A DNA stretch of 64,000 nucleotides from positions 248,001 through 312,000 of the forward strand of contig NZ_QZCS01000003.1 of NCBI RefSeq assembly GCF_003594915.1, read 5' to 3'. The notes beneath the pieces were generated by a model. It had not been told where the DNA came from. It did not search any database and was given only the letters and a program-made list of their open reading frames with translations. Shown here in pieces: positions 52,180-62,063 of the stretch; the stretch's first letter is position 1; the number at the start of each line of letters is the position of its first letter. The position numbers and the translations under genes are program-made. Source of the stretch: Enterobacter chuandaensis (GTDB lineage Bacteria; Pseudomonadota; Gammaproteobacteria; Enterobacterales; Enterobacteriaceae).

Positions 52180-54465
52180 TTAGATCTTACATGCGCCGCT
52201 TTCGCAGCCATCGTCCTGAATTGACGGTACCATGTCGTCCTGGGCGTCTTCTGCACCGTCACGGGTGTTGTGATAGTACAGGGTTTTCACGCCAAATTTG
52301 TAGGCGGTCAGCAGGTCTTTCAGCAGCTGCTGCATCGGCACCTTGCCGGACGGGAAGCGCGTCGGGTCGTAGTTGGTGTTGGCAGAGATCGACTGGTCGA
52401 TAAACTTCTGCATGATGCCCACCAGCTGCAGGTAGCCGTCGTTGTTTGGCATTTCCCACAGCAGCTCGTAGTTGTTGCCCAGCGTTTCGTAATCCGGCAC
52501 CACCTGACGCAGCACGCCGTCTTTCGACGCTTTGATGCTGACGTGGCCGCGCGGTGGCTCAATACCGTTGGTGGCGTTGGAGATCTGCGAAGAGGTCTCG
52601 GACGGCATCAGGGCAGAGAGCGTGGAGTTACGCAGACCGTGCGTTTTGATGGACTCGCGCAGGCCTTCCCAGTCCAGGTGCAGCGGCTCGCTGACGATCG
52701 CATCCAGGTCTTTCTTATAGGTGTCGATCGGCAGAATGCCTTTTGCATAGGTAGTTTCGTTGAACCACGGGCACGCGCCTTGCTCTTTCGCCAGCTCGTT
52801 GGAGGCTTTCATCAGGTAGTACTGAATCGCTTCGAACGTCTGGTGGGTCAGGTTGTTGGCGCTGCCGTCAGAGTAACGCTTGCCGTTTTTCGCCAGCCAG
52901 TAAGCGAAGTTGATCACGCCGATACCTAAAGTGCGACGGCCCATTGCACCGCGTTTTGCCGCCGGGATTGGGTAATCCTGGTAGTCCAGCAGGGCATCCA
53001 GCGCGCGAACCGCCAGCACGGCCAGCTCTTCCAGTTCGTCCAGGCTCTTAATCGCACCCAGGTTGAACGCGGACAGCGTACACAGCGCAATTTCACCGTT
53101 TTCGTCGTTCACGTCTTCCAGCGGTTTGGTCGGCAGGGCGATCTCCAGGCACAGGTTAGACTGGCGCACTGGCGCAACCACCGGATCAAACGGGCTGTGG
53201 GTGTTGCAGTGGTCAACGTTCTGGATGTAGATACGGCCGGTAGAGGCACGTTCCTGCATCATCAGGGAGAACAGGTCTACCGCCTTCACGCGCTGCTTGC
53301 GGATGCTGTCGTCTTTTTCGTATTTGGTGTACAGGCGCTCAAATTCGTCCTGATCGGCGAAGAACGCGTCGTACAGGCCCGGAACGTCGGACGGACTGAA
53401 CAGGGTGATGTCTTCCCCTTTCAGCAGACGGGTGTACATCAGCTTGTTGATCTGCACGCCGTAGTCCATGTGACGCACGCGGTTGCCTTCCACGCCGCGG
53501 TTGTTTTTCAGGACCAGCAGGCTTTCCACTTCCAGGTGCCACATCGGGTAGAACAGAGTCGCAGCACCGCCGCGCACGCCGCCCTGAGAGCAGGATTTTA
53601 CCGCCGTCTGGAAGTGCTTGTAGAACGGGATACAGCCGGTGTGGAACGCTTCACCGCCGCGAATCGGGCTGCCCAGCGCACGGATGCGACCGGCGTTGAT
53701 GCCGATACCGGCACGCTGGGAGACGTATTTCACGATGGCGCTGGAGGTGGCGTTGATGGAATCCAGGCTGTCACCGCACTCGATCAGTACGCAGGAGCTG
53801 AACTGACGGGTAGGGGTGCGCACGCCAGACATGATTGGCGTTGGCAGAGAAATTTTGAACGTCGATACCGCATCGTAGAAACGCTTCACGTAGTCCAGAC
53901 GGGTCTCACGCGGGTAGTTAGAGAACAGGCAGGCGGCCACCAGAATATAGAGGAACTGGGCGCTTTCGTAGATCTCACCGGTTACACGGTTCTGAACCAG
54001 GTATTTGCCTTCGAGCTGCTTCACCGCCGCGTAGGAGAAGTTCATGTCGCGCCAGTGATCGATAAACCCGTTCATCTGCTCGAACTCTTCTTCCGTATAG
54101 TCTTCCAGCAGATGCGTGTCGTATTTGCCCAGCTCGACCATTTTCACTACGTGATCGTACAGCTTCGGCGGCTCAAACTGGCCGTAGGCTTTCTTACGCA
54201 GGTGGAAAATCGCCAGACGCGCAGCGAGGTACTGATAATCCGGTGCGTCGCGGGAGATGAGGTCTGCCGCTGCTTTAATGATCGTTTCGTGGATATCAGA
54301 CGTTTTGATGCCGTCGTAGAACTGAATATGAGAACGCAGTTCAACCTGGGATATAGATACGTTGTTCAGTCCTTCTGCTGCCCAGTCGAGAACTCGATGG
54401 ATTTTGTCCAGATTGATACGCTCGGTTGTACCGTCGCGCTTTGTCACCAGCAGACTCTGATTCAT
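52180..54465 (-). CDS. nrdA: Ribonucleoside-diphosphate reductase 1, alpha subunit NrdA
   Basis: The catalytic subunit of class Ia ribonucleotide reductase, reducing NDPs to dNDPs; 761 residues as in E. coli. The N-terminal ATP-cone (about 1-95) senses ATP/dATP. The catalytic region contains [22 protein letters not shown] and [11 protein letters not shown], and the C-terminal redox cysteines are in CESGACKI. I use the start at 54465 ([12 protein letters not shown]), with AGGT-type bases upstream, rather than one 16 codons earlier. The upstream spacer carries two DnaA boxes. Confidence 0.98.
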   Translation of the reverse strand: MNQSLLVTKRDGTTERINLDKIHRVLDWAAEGLNNVSISQVELRSHIQFYDGIKTSDIHETIIKAAADLISRDAPDYQYLAARLAIFHLRKKAYGQFEPPKLYDHVVKMVELGKYDTHLLEDYTEEEFEQMNGFIDHWRDMNFSYAAVKQLEGKYLVQNRVTGEIYESAQFLYILVAACLFSNYPRETRLDYVKRFYDAVSTFKISLPTPIMSGVRTPTRQFSSCVLIECGDSLDSINATSSAIVKYVSQRAGIGINAGRIRALGSPIRGGEAFHTGCIPFYKHFQTAVKSCSQGGVRGGAATLFYPMWHLEVESLLVLKNNRGVEGNRVRHMDYGVQINKLMYTRLLKGEDITLFSPSDVPGLYDAFFADQDEFERLYTKYEKDDSIRKQRVKAVDLFSLMMQERASTGRIYIQNVDHCNTHSPFDPVVAPVRQSNLCLEIALPTKPLEDVNDENGEIALCTLSAFNLGAIKSLDELEELAVLAVRALDALLDYQDYPIPAAKRGAMGRRTLGIGVINFAYWLAKNGKRYSDGSANNLTHQTFEAIQYYLMKASNELAKEQGACPWFNETTYAKGILPIDTYKKDLDAIVSEPLHLDWEGLRESIKTHGLRNSTLSALMPSETSSQISNATNGIEPPRGHVSIKASKDGVLRQVVPDYETLGNNYELLWEMPNNDGYLQLVGIMQKFIDQSISANTNYDPTRFPSGKVPMQQLLKDLLTAYKFGVKTLYYHNTRDGAEDAQDDMVPSIQDDGCESGACKI

Positions 54466-54505
54466 GTGGGTTTTACCTGTCCGTGAAATAAAAAATATCC
54501 CCCGC

Positions 54506-54514
54506 TTATCCACA
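54506..54514 (+). promoter_or_regulatory. DnaA box in the nrdA control region
   Basis: TTATCCACA, an exact consensus DnaA box, 41 bases upstream of the nrdA start. A second box lies inverted at 54536-54544. E. coli nrdAB also has two DnaA boxes near its promoter. Confidence 0.85.
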
Positions 54515-54535
54515 GATCCATCTTGTGACTAACTC

Positions 54536-54544
54536 TGTGGATAA
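54536..54544 (-). promoter_or_regulatory. Second DnaA box in the nrdA control region
   Basis: TGTGGATAA on plus is TTATCCACA on minus, a perfect box in opposite orientation to the one at 54506, with 21 bases between. Together they can form a DnaA-ATP sensor that ties nrdAB expression to replication. Confidence 0.85.
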
Positions 54545-54546
54545 AT

Positions 54547-54592
54547 ACTACATATAGGGGGTTTGCGATAAGAAAAACGCTATATGGTGAGT
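54547..54592 (-). promoter_or_regulatory. Candidate NrdR box pair
   Basis: Two A/T-cored imperfect palindromes, one around CATATAGGGG (54551-54560) and one around CGCTATATGGTG (54579-54590), are spaced about three helical turns apart, as NrdR boxes usually are. The match to the NrdR consensus is partial. The remainder of the 347-base spacer up to 54764 is AT-rich and holds no gene that I can see. Confidence 0.35.
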
Positions 54593-54764
54593 ATTCTAGT
54601 ATCGAATCTTTTCAGCACAAGGGTTGATTTTGACGTTAAATTGAGGTTGTGAAAGGGTAAAAAAGCGTAAGTCCTCGTAGCGTAAGGCCTGGAAGAGATG
54701 TCAATAATTTAGAAAAAAAATTCAAAATTTGATCGAGTGCTGATTTCTTCAACGGGAGGTCAGA

Positions 54765-54789
54765 ATTGCGCAACATGATGTCGCGCAAT
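54765..54789. other. Palindrome downstream of ubiG
   Basis: ATTGCGC (54765-54771) and GCGCAAT (54783-54789) flank AACATGATGTC, giving an almost complete 25-base palindrome centred in ACATGATGT. It lies 24 bases past the ubiG stop. No T-run follows on minus, so it may be a weak terminator or a protein-binding site. Confidence 0.45.
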
Positions 54790-54812
54790 CTTTATAAGAA
54801 TAACGAATGACG

Positions 54813-55541
54813 TTAGTCGTTTTTGGCGGTGGTGTGCAACATATAGTTAACATCCACGCCCGGTGCGAGTTTGAATTTATCTGTCAGCGGATTGTAGTGC
54901 AGGCCGGTGATGTGCTGCTCTTTCAGCCACGTCTGGTCAACCCAGCTTAACAGCTCGGCTGGCTTGATGAATTTCTTCACGTCGTGCGTGCCTTTCGGCA
55001 CCATGCGCAGCACATACTCCGCCCCGACCACGGCCATCAGCCAGGCTTTGCCGTTGCGGTTGATGGTCGAGAAGAAAACCTGGCCGCCCGGCTTCACCAG
55101 TTTTGCACAGGCGTTTACCACGGACTGCGGATCGGGAACATGCTCCAGCATCTCCATGCAGGTCACCACATCGTACTGGTGGGCATGTTTTGCCGCATGC
55201 TCTTCCACGGTTTCCTGCACGTATTCCACCTGTATACCTGACTCCAGCGCATGAAGACGGGCAACCTGCAGCGGTTCAAAGCCCATGTCCAGGCCGGTGA
55301 CGGTGGCTCCTTCGCGCGCCATGCTCTCCGCCAGGATGCCGCCGCCGCAACCGACGTCGAGAACCTTCTTACCGAACAGACCGCCGGAACGCTCCGCGAT
55401 ATAGCCCAGACGCAGCGGGTTAATGCGATGCAGCGGTTTGAACTCACCTTCGAGATCCCACCAGCGGGACGCCACCGCTTCAAATTTGGCAATCTCTTCG
55501 TGGTCAACGTTGTGAGCCACCGGGGATTTTTCGGCATTCAT
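54813..55541 (-). CDS. ubiG: Ubiquinone biosynthesis O-methyltransferase UbiG
   Basis: A SAM-dependent O-methyltransferase that acts twice in ubiquinone synthesis; 242 residues (E. coli 240). The SAM-binding motif [20 protein letters not shown] is near residues 60-80, with the acidic post-motif VTGLDMG. The HVPDPQSVV and [12 protein letters not shown] segments are typical of the family. It is divergent from gyrA across 146 bases. E. coli has yfaL between these two genes; none is present here. Confidence 0.97.
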   Translation of the reverse strand: MNAEKSPVAHNVDHEEIAKFEAVASRWWDLEGEFKPLHRINPLRLGYIAERSGGLFGKKVLDVGCGGGILAESMAREGATVTGLDMGFEPLQVARLHALESGIQVEYVQETVEEHAAKHAHQYDVVTCMEMLEHVPDPQSVVNACAKLVKPGGQVFFSTINRNGKAWLMAVVGAEYVLRMVPKGTHDVKKFIKPAELLSWVDQTWLKEQHITGLHYNPLTDKFKLAPGVDVNYMLHTTAKND

Positions 55542-55612
55542 GGGCGCTTTTACTCCTTATTTAGCAAGACGAATGAGTATATCAGGCAATCCCTGTGAAT
55601 AAAGCGTATAGG

Positions 55613-55643
55613 TTTACCTCAATCACCTCGGCTGTGTTATAAT
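55613..55643 (+). promoter_or_regulatory. gyrA promoter
   Basis: A perfect TATAAT at 55638-55643 is preceded by TTTACC/TTACCT (55613-55619) at a long 18-19 base spacing. This resembles the E. coli gyrA promoter, which is induced by DNA relaxation. Transcription would start about 38 bases before the gyrA ATG. Confidence 0.65.
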
Positions 55644-55687
55644 TTGCGACCTTTGAATCCGGGATACAGTAGAGGGATAGCGGTTAG

Positions 55688-58324
55688 ATGAGCGACCTTG
55701 CGAGAGAAATTACACCGGTTAACATCGAGGAAGAGCTGAAGAGCTCCTATCTGGACTATGCGATGTCGGTCATTGTTGGCCGTGCGCTGCCGGACGTCCG
55801 CGATGGCCTGAAGCCGGTACACCGTCGCGTACTATACGCCATGAACGTATTGGGCAATGACTGGAATAAAGCCTACAAAAAATCTGCCCGTGTCGTTGGT
55901 GACGTAATCGGTAAATACCATCCCCATGGTGATTCCGCGGTGTACGACACTATCGTCCGTATGGCGCAGCCATTCTCGCTGCGTTACATGCTGGTAGATG
56001 GTCAGGGTAACTTTGGTTCTATCGACGGCGACTCCGCCGCGGCAATGCGTTATACGGAAATCCGTCTGGCGAAGATTGCCCATGAGCTGATGGCCGACCT
56101 GGAAAAAGAGACGGTTGATTTCGTTGATAACTACGACGGCACGGAAAAAATTCCTGACGTTATGCCAACGAAGATCCCTAACCTGCTGGTGAACGGCTCG
56201 TCCGGTATCGCCGTCGGTATGGCAACCAACATTCCGCCACACAACATCACGGAAGTGATCAACGGCTGCCTGGCCTATATCGACGATGAAGACATCAGCA
56301 TTGAAGGGCTGATGGAGCACATCCCGGGCCCGGACTTCCCGACGGCGGCGATCATCAACGGTCGTCGCGGTATTGAAGAAGCGTACCGTACCGGTCGCGG
56401 CAAGATTTACATCCGTGCCCGCGCCGAAGTGGAAGCGGACGCTAAAACCGGCCGTGAAACCATCATTGTTCACGAGATCCCGTATCAGGTGAACAAAGCG
56501 CGCCTGATTGAAAAAATCGCCGAGCTGGTAAAAGAAAAACGCGTTGAAGGCATCAGCGCGCTGCGCGACGAGTCTGACAAAGACGGTATGCGCATCGTGA
56601 TTGAAATCAAGCGCGACGCGGTGGGTGAGGTTGTGCTGAACAATCTGTACTCCCAGACTCAGCTTCAGGTCTCCTTCGGTATCAACATGGTTGCGCTGCA
56701 CCATGGCCAGCCGAAGATCATGAACCTGAAAGAGATCCTGAGCGCGTTCGTGCGTCACCGCCGCGAAGTGGTGACCCGTCGTACCATCTTCGAACTGCGC
56801 AAAGCGCGCGACCGTGCGCACATTCTTGAAGCACTGGCGGTTGCGCTGGCCAACATCGACCCGATCATTGAGCTGATCCGTCGTGCACCAACCCCGGCTG
56901 AAGCGAAAGCGTCGCTGGTTGCGCGTCCGTGGGATCTGGGCAACGTGGCGGCGATGCTGGAACGTGCGGGCGATGACGCCGCGCGTCCTGAGTGGCTCGA
57001 GCCTGAATTCGGCGTGCGTGACGGTCAGTACTACCTGACTGAACAGCAGGCCCAGGCGATTCTGGATCTGCGCCTGCAGAAGCTGACCGGCCTTGAGCAT
57101 GAAAAACTGCTCGACGAGTACAAAGAGCTGCTGGAGCAGATTGCTGAGCTGCTGCATATCCTGGGTAGCGCCGAGCGCCTGATGGAAGTGATCCGCGAAG
57201 AGCTGGAGCTGGTCCGCGATCAGTTCGGCGACGAGCGTCGCACCGAAATCACCGCGAACAGCTCTGATATCAACATTGAAGATCTGATCAACCGCGAAGA
57301 CGTGGTGGTCACCCTGTCTCACCAGGGCTATGTGAAGTATCAGCCGCTGACCGACTACGAAGCACAGCGTCGTGGCGGTAAGGGCAAATCTGCGGCACGT
57401 ATTAAAGAAGAAGACTTTATTGACCGCCTGCTGGTGGCCAACACCCATGACACGATCCTCTGCTTCTCCAGCCGTGGCCGCCTGTACTGGATGAAGGTCT
57501 ATCAGCTGCCGGAAGCGAGCCGTGGCGCGCGTGGTCGTCCTATCGTCAACCTGCTGCCGCTGGAAGCGAACGAACGTATCACCGCCATCCTGCCGGTACG
57601 CGAGTACGAAGAGGGCGTGAACGTCTTTATGGCGACCGCGAGCGGTACCGTGAAGAAAACCGCGCTGACCGAATTCAGCCGCCCACGTTCCGCCGGTATT
57701 ATTGCAGTGAACCTGAACGAAGGCGACGAGCTGATCGGTGTGGATCTGACCTCCGGTTCGGATGAAGTGATGCTGTTCTCTGCGGCCGGTAAAGTGGTGC
57801 GCTTTAAAGAGAACGCCGTGCGCGCAATGGGTCGTACGGCGACCGGCGTACGCGGTATCAAGCTGGCGGGTGAAGACTCTGTAGTTTCCCTGATCGTTCC
57901 GCGTGGCGAAGGCGCAATCCTGACCGTCACCCAGAACGGCTACGGTAAACGTACGGCGGAAAGCGAATACCCGACCAAGTCACGTGGCACCCAGGGCGTT
58001 ATCTCCATCAAAGTGACCGAGCGCAACGGGTCCGTTGTGGGCGCGGTGCAGGTGGACGATGCTGACCAGATCATGATGATCACCGATGCCGGTACGCTTG
58101 TGCGTACCCGCGTGTCTGAGATCAGCGTGGTAGGCCGTAACACCCAGGGCGTTATCCTCATCCGTACTGCGGAAGATGAAAACGTGGTGGGTCTGCAGCG
58201 CGTTGCTGAGCCGGTAGATGATGAAGAGCTCGACTCTATCGACGGCAGCGTCGCGGAAGGTGATGATGAAATCGCACCGGAAGCGGAGAGCGACGACGAC
58301 GCAGCGGATGACGCTGACGAGTAA
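55688..58324 (+). CDS. gyrA: DNA gyrase subunit A
   Basis: The DNA breakage-reunion subunit of gyrase, 878 residues (E. coli 875). The active-site tyrosine is Y122 ([11 protein letters not shown]). The quinolone-resistance region reads [11 protein letters not shown], so S83 and D87 are the susceptible type. The C-terminal beta-pinwheel begins around residue 535 and carries the GyrA box QRRGGKG needed for DNA wrapping. A long acidic tail ([10 protein letters not shown] to DDAADDADE) closes the protein and is slightly extended relative to E. coli. A strong terminator follows. Confidence 0.99.
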   Translation: MSDLAREITPVNIEEELKSSYLDYAMSVIVGRALPDVRDGLKPVHRRVLYAMNVLGNDWNKAYKKSARVVGDVIGKYHPHGDSAVYDTIVRMAQPFSLRYMLVDGQGNFGSIDGDSAAAMRYTEIRLAKIAHELMADLEKETVDFVDNYDGTEKIPDVMPTKIPNLLVNGSSGIAVGMATNIPPHNITEVINGCLAYIDDEDISIEGLMEHIPGPDFPTAAIINGRRGIEEAYRTGRGKIYIRARAEVEADAKTGRETIIVHEIPYQVNKARLIEKIAELVKEKRVEGISALRDESDKDGMRIVIEIKRDAVGEVVLNNLYSQTQLQVSFGINMVALHHGQPKIMNLKEILSAFVRHRREVVTRRTIFELRKARDRAHILEALAVALANIDPIIELIRRAPTPAEAKASLVARPWDLGNVAAMLERAGDDAARPEWLEPEFGVRDGQYYLTEQQAQAILDLRLQKLTGLEHEKLLDEYKELLEQIAELLHILGSAERLMEVIREELELVRDQFGDERRTEITANSSDINIEDLINREDVVVTLSHQGYVKYQPLTDYEAQRRGGKGKSAARIKEEDFIDRLLVANTHDTILCFSSRGRLYWMKVYQLPEASRGARGRPIVNLLPLEANERITAILPVREYEEGVNVFMATASGTVKKTALTEFSRPRSAGIIAVNLNEGDELIGVDLTSGSDEVMLFSAAGKVVRFKENAVRAMGRTATGVRGIKLAGEDSVVSLIVPRGEGAILTVTQNGYGKRTAESEYPTKSRGTQGVISIKVTERNGSVVGAVQVDDADQIMMITDAGTLVRTRVSEISVVGRNTQGVILIRTAEDENVVGLQRVAEPVDDEELDSIDGSVAEGDDEIAPEAESDDDAADDADE

Positions 58325-58337
58325 TGTCTCCTGATGC

Positions 58338-58369
58338 AAAAAAGGGCCGGATTCCGGCCCTTTTCTTTT
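58338..58369 (+). terminator. Terminator after gyrA
   Basis: AAAAGGGCCGG (58340-58350) pairs with CCGGCCCTTTT (58354-58364) around an ATT loop, followed by CTTTT. It begins 13 bases after the gyrA stop. Confidence 0.9.
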
Positions 58370-58459
58370 GCAGATGCAGATACGTGAACGTTGCGACAAG
58401 CCGCGTTTACCGCTACCTTAACCACATTCTTTTGACCCCGACGGCGGAGCCTCGCCCCT

Positions 58460-61306
58460 TTGAAATACCTCGTCTCCTTTCGTACTACGCTGAAAGTTTC
58501 TCGCTATCTGTTCCGGGCGCTGGCGCTCCTGCTTTGGCTGCTGGTGGCCTTGCTGTCGGTGTTTTACATCGTCAATGCGCTGCACCAGAAAGAAGCGGAG
58601 ATCCGTCAGGAGTTTAATTTAAGCTCCGATCAGGCCCAGCGCTACATTCAGCGAACGTCTGACGTGATGAAGGAGCTGAAGTACATCGCCGAAAATCGGC
58701 TCACGGCGGAAAACGGTATCCTTGCCCTGCGCGGGCGTAATGACAAAACCGAAGTGCCGGACTTCCAGCCGCTGTTCCCGGACTCCGATTGCTCCACCAT
58801 GAGCAACACCTGGCGCGGGTCGCTGGAATCCCTCGCCTGGTTTATGCGCTACTGGCGCGACAATTTCTCCGCCGCCTACGATCTCAACCGCGTGTTCCTG
58901 ATCGGCAGCGAAAATCTCTGCATGGCTGACTTTGGCCTGCGCGATGTACCCGTCGAGCGCGATGATGCGCTGAAAAGCCTGCACGAGCGCATTGTGAAAT
59001 ATCGCAATGCGCCGCAGGATGAGCGCGGGAACAACATTTTCTGGATAAGCCAGGGGCCGCGCATGGGCGTGGGCTATTTCTACGCTCTCACTCCTGTTTA
59101 TCTGGGCAATCGCCTGCAGGCGCTGCTGGGGATTGAGCAGACTATCCGTATGGAAAACTTCTTCACGCCGGGCAGCCTGCCGATGGGCGTGACCATTCTG
59201 GATGAAAACGGGCATCAGCTGATCTCACTCGCCGGGCCGGATAACCGCCTGAACGTTGAGCCGCACTGGATGCAGGAGCGCTCATGGTTTGGCTATACCT
59301 CCGGCTTCCGCGAGCTGGTGCTGAAAAAAAGCCTGCCGCCTTCGTCGCTGAGTATCGTCTACTCGCTGCCGGTGGATATGGTGCTTGAGCGGATCCGCAT
59401 CCTTATTATGAATGCGATTCTGCTGAACCTGCTGGTGGGGGGCGCGCTGTTTACGCTGGCGCGCATGTATGAGCGGAAAATCTTTATTCCTGCCGAAAAC
59501 GACGCCCAGCGTCTGGAGGAGCACGAGCAGTTTAACCGTAAGATTGTCGCCTCGGCACCGGTAGGGATCTGCATTCTGCGTACTCAGGACGGGACCAACA
59601 TCCTGAGTAACGAGCTGGCGCACAACTACCTGAACATGCTGACGCACGAGGATCGGCAAAGGCTGACGCAAATCATCTGTGGCCAGCAGGTGAACTTTGT
59701 CGACGTGCTCACCAGCACACACACCAACCTGCAGATCAGCTTTGTCCATTCCCGCTATCGCAATGAAAACGTGGCGATTTGCGTGCTGGTGGATGTCTCC
59801 GCACGCGTGAAGATGGAAGAGTCGCTGCAGGAGATGGCGCAGGCCGCGGAGCAGGCCAGCCAGTCGAAATCCATGTTCCTTGCTACCGTCAGCCACGAGC
59901 TGCGTACGCCGCTTTACGGCATCATTGGTAACCTCGATCTGCTGCAGACGAAAGAGTTGCCGAAAGGGGTCGACAGGCTGGTGACGGCGATGAACAACTC
60001 CTCCAGTCTGCTGCTGAAGATCATCAGCGATATTCTCGACTTCTCCAAAATTGAGTCTGAGCAGCTGAAAATCGAGCCGCGCGAGTTTTCGCCGCGTGAG
60101 GTGATGAACCACATCAGCGCCAACTATCTGCCGCTGGTGGTGCGTAAACAGCTGGGGCTCTACTGCTTTATTGAACCGGACGTGCCGCTGACGCTGCACG
60201 GCGATCCGATGCGCCTGCAGCAGGTCATCTCAAACCTGCTCAGCAACGCCATTAAATTCACCGATATCGGCTGTATTGTGTTGCACGTCTGCCGGGCGGG
60301 AGATTACCTCAGCATTCGCGTGCGCGATACGGGGGTGGGCATTCCGGCGAAAGAAGTGGTTCGTCTGTTCGACCCGTTCTTCCAGGTCGGAACCGGCGTC
60401 CAGCGTAACTTCCAGGGCACAGGCCTGGGGCTGGCGATCTGTGAGAAGCTCGTCAGCATGATGGACGGTGATATCTCGGTGGATACCGAGCCCGGCATGG
60501 GCAGCCAGTTCACCATCCGTATTCCGCTCTATTCGGCGCAGTATCCGGCAAAAGCGACGGTTGACGGGCTGAGCGATAAGCGCTGCTGGCTGGCAGTCCA
60601 CAATGCCTCGCTGAATGATTATCTGACGGCGCTGCTCACGTACAGCGGCGTCAGGGTGTGCCGCTATGAAGGCCAGACGCCGGACATGGACGATGTGCTG
60701 ATTGCTGACGAGATGCCGGAGCAGCCGTGGCAGGGAAGAGGGACGGTACTCTTCTGCCGCCGCCATATCGGCATCCCGGCTGAGCGCGCGCCAGGAGAGT
60801 GGGTGCATAGCGTGGCAACGCCGCATGAGCTGTTGAGCCTGCTGGCCCGTATCTACAAAGTCGAGCTGGAAGAGAGCGACGGTGCAGGCGCGCTGCCGTC
60901 ACCGGAAGGTCTGGCGTCAGTGAATGACGATATGATGATTCTGGTGGTGGATGACCATCCGATTAACCGCCGCCTGCTGGCTGACCAGCTTGGCTCGCTG
61001 GGCTACCAGTGCAAAACGGCCAATGACGGTGTGGATGCGCTGAACGTGCTGAGTAAAAATCATATTGATATCGTGCTGAGCGACGTCAACATGCCAAATA
61101 TGGATGGCTACCGTCTGACGCAGCGCATCCGACAGCTTGGCCTGACGCTGCCGGTGGTGGGCGTAACGGCGAACGCGCTGGCGGAAGAGAAACAGCGCTG
61201 TCTGGAGTCGGGAATGGACAGTTGCCTGTCGAAACCGGTGACGCTGGACGTACTGAAACAGACGTTGTCGGTTTATGCGGACCGCGTGAGAAAAACCAGA
61301 ATATAA
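58460..61306 (+). CDS. rcsC: Hybrid sensor histidine kinase RcsC
   Basis: The inner-membrane hybrid kinase of the Rcs envelope-stress phosphorelay; 948 residues (E. coli 949). Helices at about 20-40 and 314-335 flank a periplasmic domain. HisKA contains H479 (FLATVSHELRTPLYG), and the HATPase glycine boxes are RDTGVGIPAKE and GTGLGLAICEK. An RcsC-specific ABL domain lies at about 700-810. The receiver has phosphoacceptor D875 (IVLSDVNMPNMDGY). Phosphate passes to RcsD and then RcsB, encoded convergently next door. The start is TTG at 58460; GGAG lies 11 bases upstream. Confidence 0.97.
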   Translation: MKYLVSFRTTLKVSRYLFRALALLLWLLVALLSVFYIVNALHQKEAEIRQEFNLSSDQAQRYIQRTSDVMKELKYIAENRLTAENGILALRGRNDKTEVPDFQPLFPDSDCSTMSNTWRGSLESLAWFMRYWRDNFSAAYDLNRVFLIGSENLCMADFGLRDVPVERDDALKSLHERIVKYRNAPQDERGNNIFWISQGPRMGVGYFYALTPVYLGNRLQALLGIEQTIRMENFFTPGSLPMGVTILDENGHQLISLAGPDNRLNVEPHWMQERSWFGYTSGFRELVLKKSLPPSSLSIVYSLPVDMVLERIRILIMNAILLNLLVGGALFTLARMYERKIFIPAENDAQRLEEHEQFNRKIVASAPVGICILRTQDGTNILSNELAHNYLNMLTHEDRQRLTQIICGQQVNFVDVLTSTHTNLQISFVHSRYRNENVAICVLVDVSARVKMEESLQEMAQAAEQASQSKSMFLATVSHELRTPLYGIIGNLDLLQTKELPKGVDRLVTAMNNSSSLLLKIISDILDFSKIESEQLKIEPREFSPREVMNHISANYLPLVVRKQLGLYCFIEPDVPLTLHGDPMRLQQVISNLLSNAIKFTDIGCIVLHVCRAGDYLSIRVRDTGVGIPAKEVVRLFDPFFQVGTGVQRNFQGTGLGLAICEKLVSMMDGDISVDTEPGMGSQFTIRIPLYSAQYPAKATVDGLSDKRCWLAVHNASLNDYLTALLTYSGVRVCRYEGQTPDMDDVLIADEMPEQPWQGRGTVLFCRRHIGIPAERAPGEWVHSVATPHELLSLLARIYKVELEESDGAGALPSPEGLASVNDDMMILVVDDHPINRRLLADQLGSLGYQCKTANDGVDALNVLSKNHIDIVLSDVNMPNMDGYRLTQRIRQLGLTLPVVGVTANALAEEKQRCLESGMDSCLSKPVTLDVLKQTLSVYADRVRKTRI

Positions 61307-61328
61307 AAAAGGCCCGCGAGGGCCTTTT
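61307..61328. terminator. Terminator between rcsC and rcsB
   Basis: AAAAGGCCC pairs with GGGCCTTTT around a GCGA loop directly after the rcsC stop, with a second T5 run nearby (61332-61336). The A-rich left arm makes it usable from both sides. Confidence 0.8.
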
Positions 61329-61334
61329 ACGTTT

Positions 61335-61384
61335 TTCACCCTCTCCCACGGGGAGAGGGGCGGGGTGAGGGCATCAGGCCGCAC
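61335..61384. repeat. GC-rich dispersed repeat, copy 2
   Basis: CCCTCTCCC...GGGAGAGGG, then GCGGGGTGAGGGCATCAG and GCCGCACA, in the same order as copy 1 at 26851-26899, differing at a few positions. As with copy 1, it lies directly behind a terminator between two convergent genes (rcsC and rcsB). Confidence 0.75.
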
Positions 61385-61396
61385 ACCCGTTCGGGA

Positions 61397-62047
61397 TCAA
61401 TCCTTATCCGTTGCGCTCAGCGTTACGGAGGAGAGATAGTTCAGCAGAGCAATATCGTTGTCCACGCCCAGCTTCATCATTGCTGATTTCTTCTGGCTGC
61501 TGATGGTTTTAATACTGCGGTTCAGTTTCTTGGCAATCTCGGTCACCAGGAAACCTTCGGCGAACAGGCGCAGAACTTCACTCTCTTTCGGGGACAGGCG
61601 TTTGTCACCGTAGCCACCCGCGCTGATTTTTTCCAGCAGGCGAGAGACGCTCTCAGGCGTGAACTTTTTGCCTTTCTGCAGCGCAGCGAGCGCTTTTGGC
61701 AGGTCGGTCGGTGCGCCCTGTTTCAGCACAATCCCTTCGATGTCCAGATCCAGCACGGCGCTCAGAATTGCCGGGTTGTTGTTCATGGTCAGAACAATGA
61801 TCGAAATGTCAGGGAAGTGACGTTTAATATATTTGATGAGCGTAATCCCATCACCGTATTTGTCCCCAGGCATGGAGAGATCGGTAATGAGCACGTGTGC
61901 ATCAAGCTTTGGGAGGTTATTGATCAGTGCTGTAGAGTCTTCAAATTCACCGACTACATTCACCCACTCGATCTGTTCAAGCGATTTGCGAATACCGAAC
62001 AGTACAATCGGATGGTCATCGGCAATAATTACGTTCATATTGTTCAT
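61397..62047 (-). CDS. rcsB: Response regulator RcsB
   Basis: The DNA-binding regulator of the Rcs phosphorelay (capsule, motility, cell division, acid resistance). It has 216 residues and is nearly identical to E. coli. The receiver carries D10-D11 and phosphoacceptor D56 (VLITDLSMPGDKYGDG), with the conserved lysine in LKQGAPTDL. A LuxR-type helix-turn-helix lies at about 150-205 (LVTEIAKKLNRSIKTISSQKKSA). The start at 62047 (MNNMNVIIADD) is the family start. It lies 16 bases after rcsD; in E. coli it also has its own promoter inside rcsD. Confidence 0.98.
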   Translation of the reverse strand: MNNMNVIIADDHPIVLFGIRKSLEQIEWVNVVGEFEDSTALINNLPKLDAHVLITDLSMPGDKYGDGITLIKYIKRHFPDISIIVLTMNNNPAILSAVLDLDIEGIVLKQGAPTDLPKALAALQKGKKFTPESVSRLLEKISAGGYGDKRLSPKESEVLRLFAEGFLVTEIAKKLNRSIKTISSQKKSAMMKLGVDNDIALLNYLSSVTLSATDKD

Positions 62048-62063
62048 GTATAAGGCTACCTTG

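Noticed and set aside
55832..57448. A 538-residue open frame on minus opposite gyrA
   Set aside because: Complementary to the GyrA catalytic core; its residues follow gyrA codon bias and resemble no family that I know.
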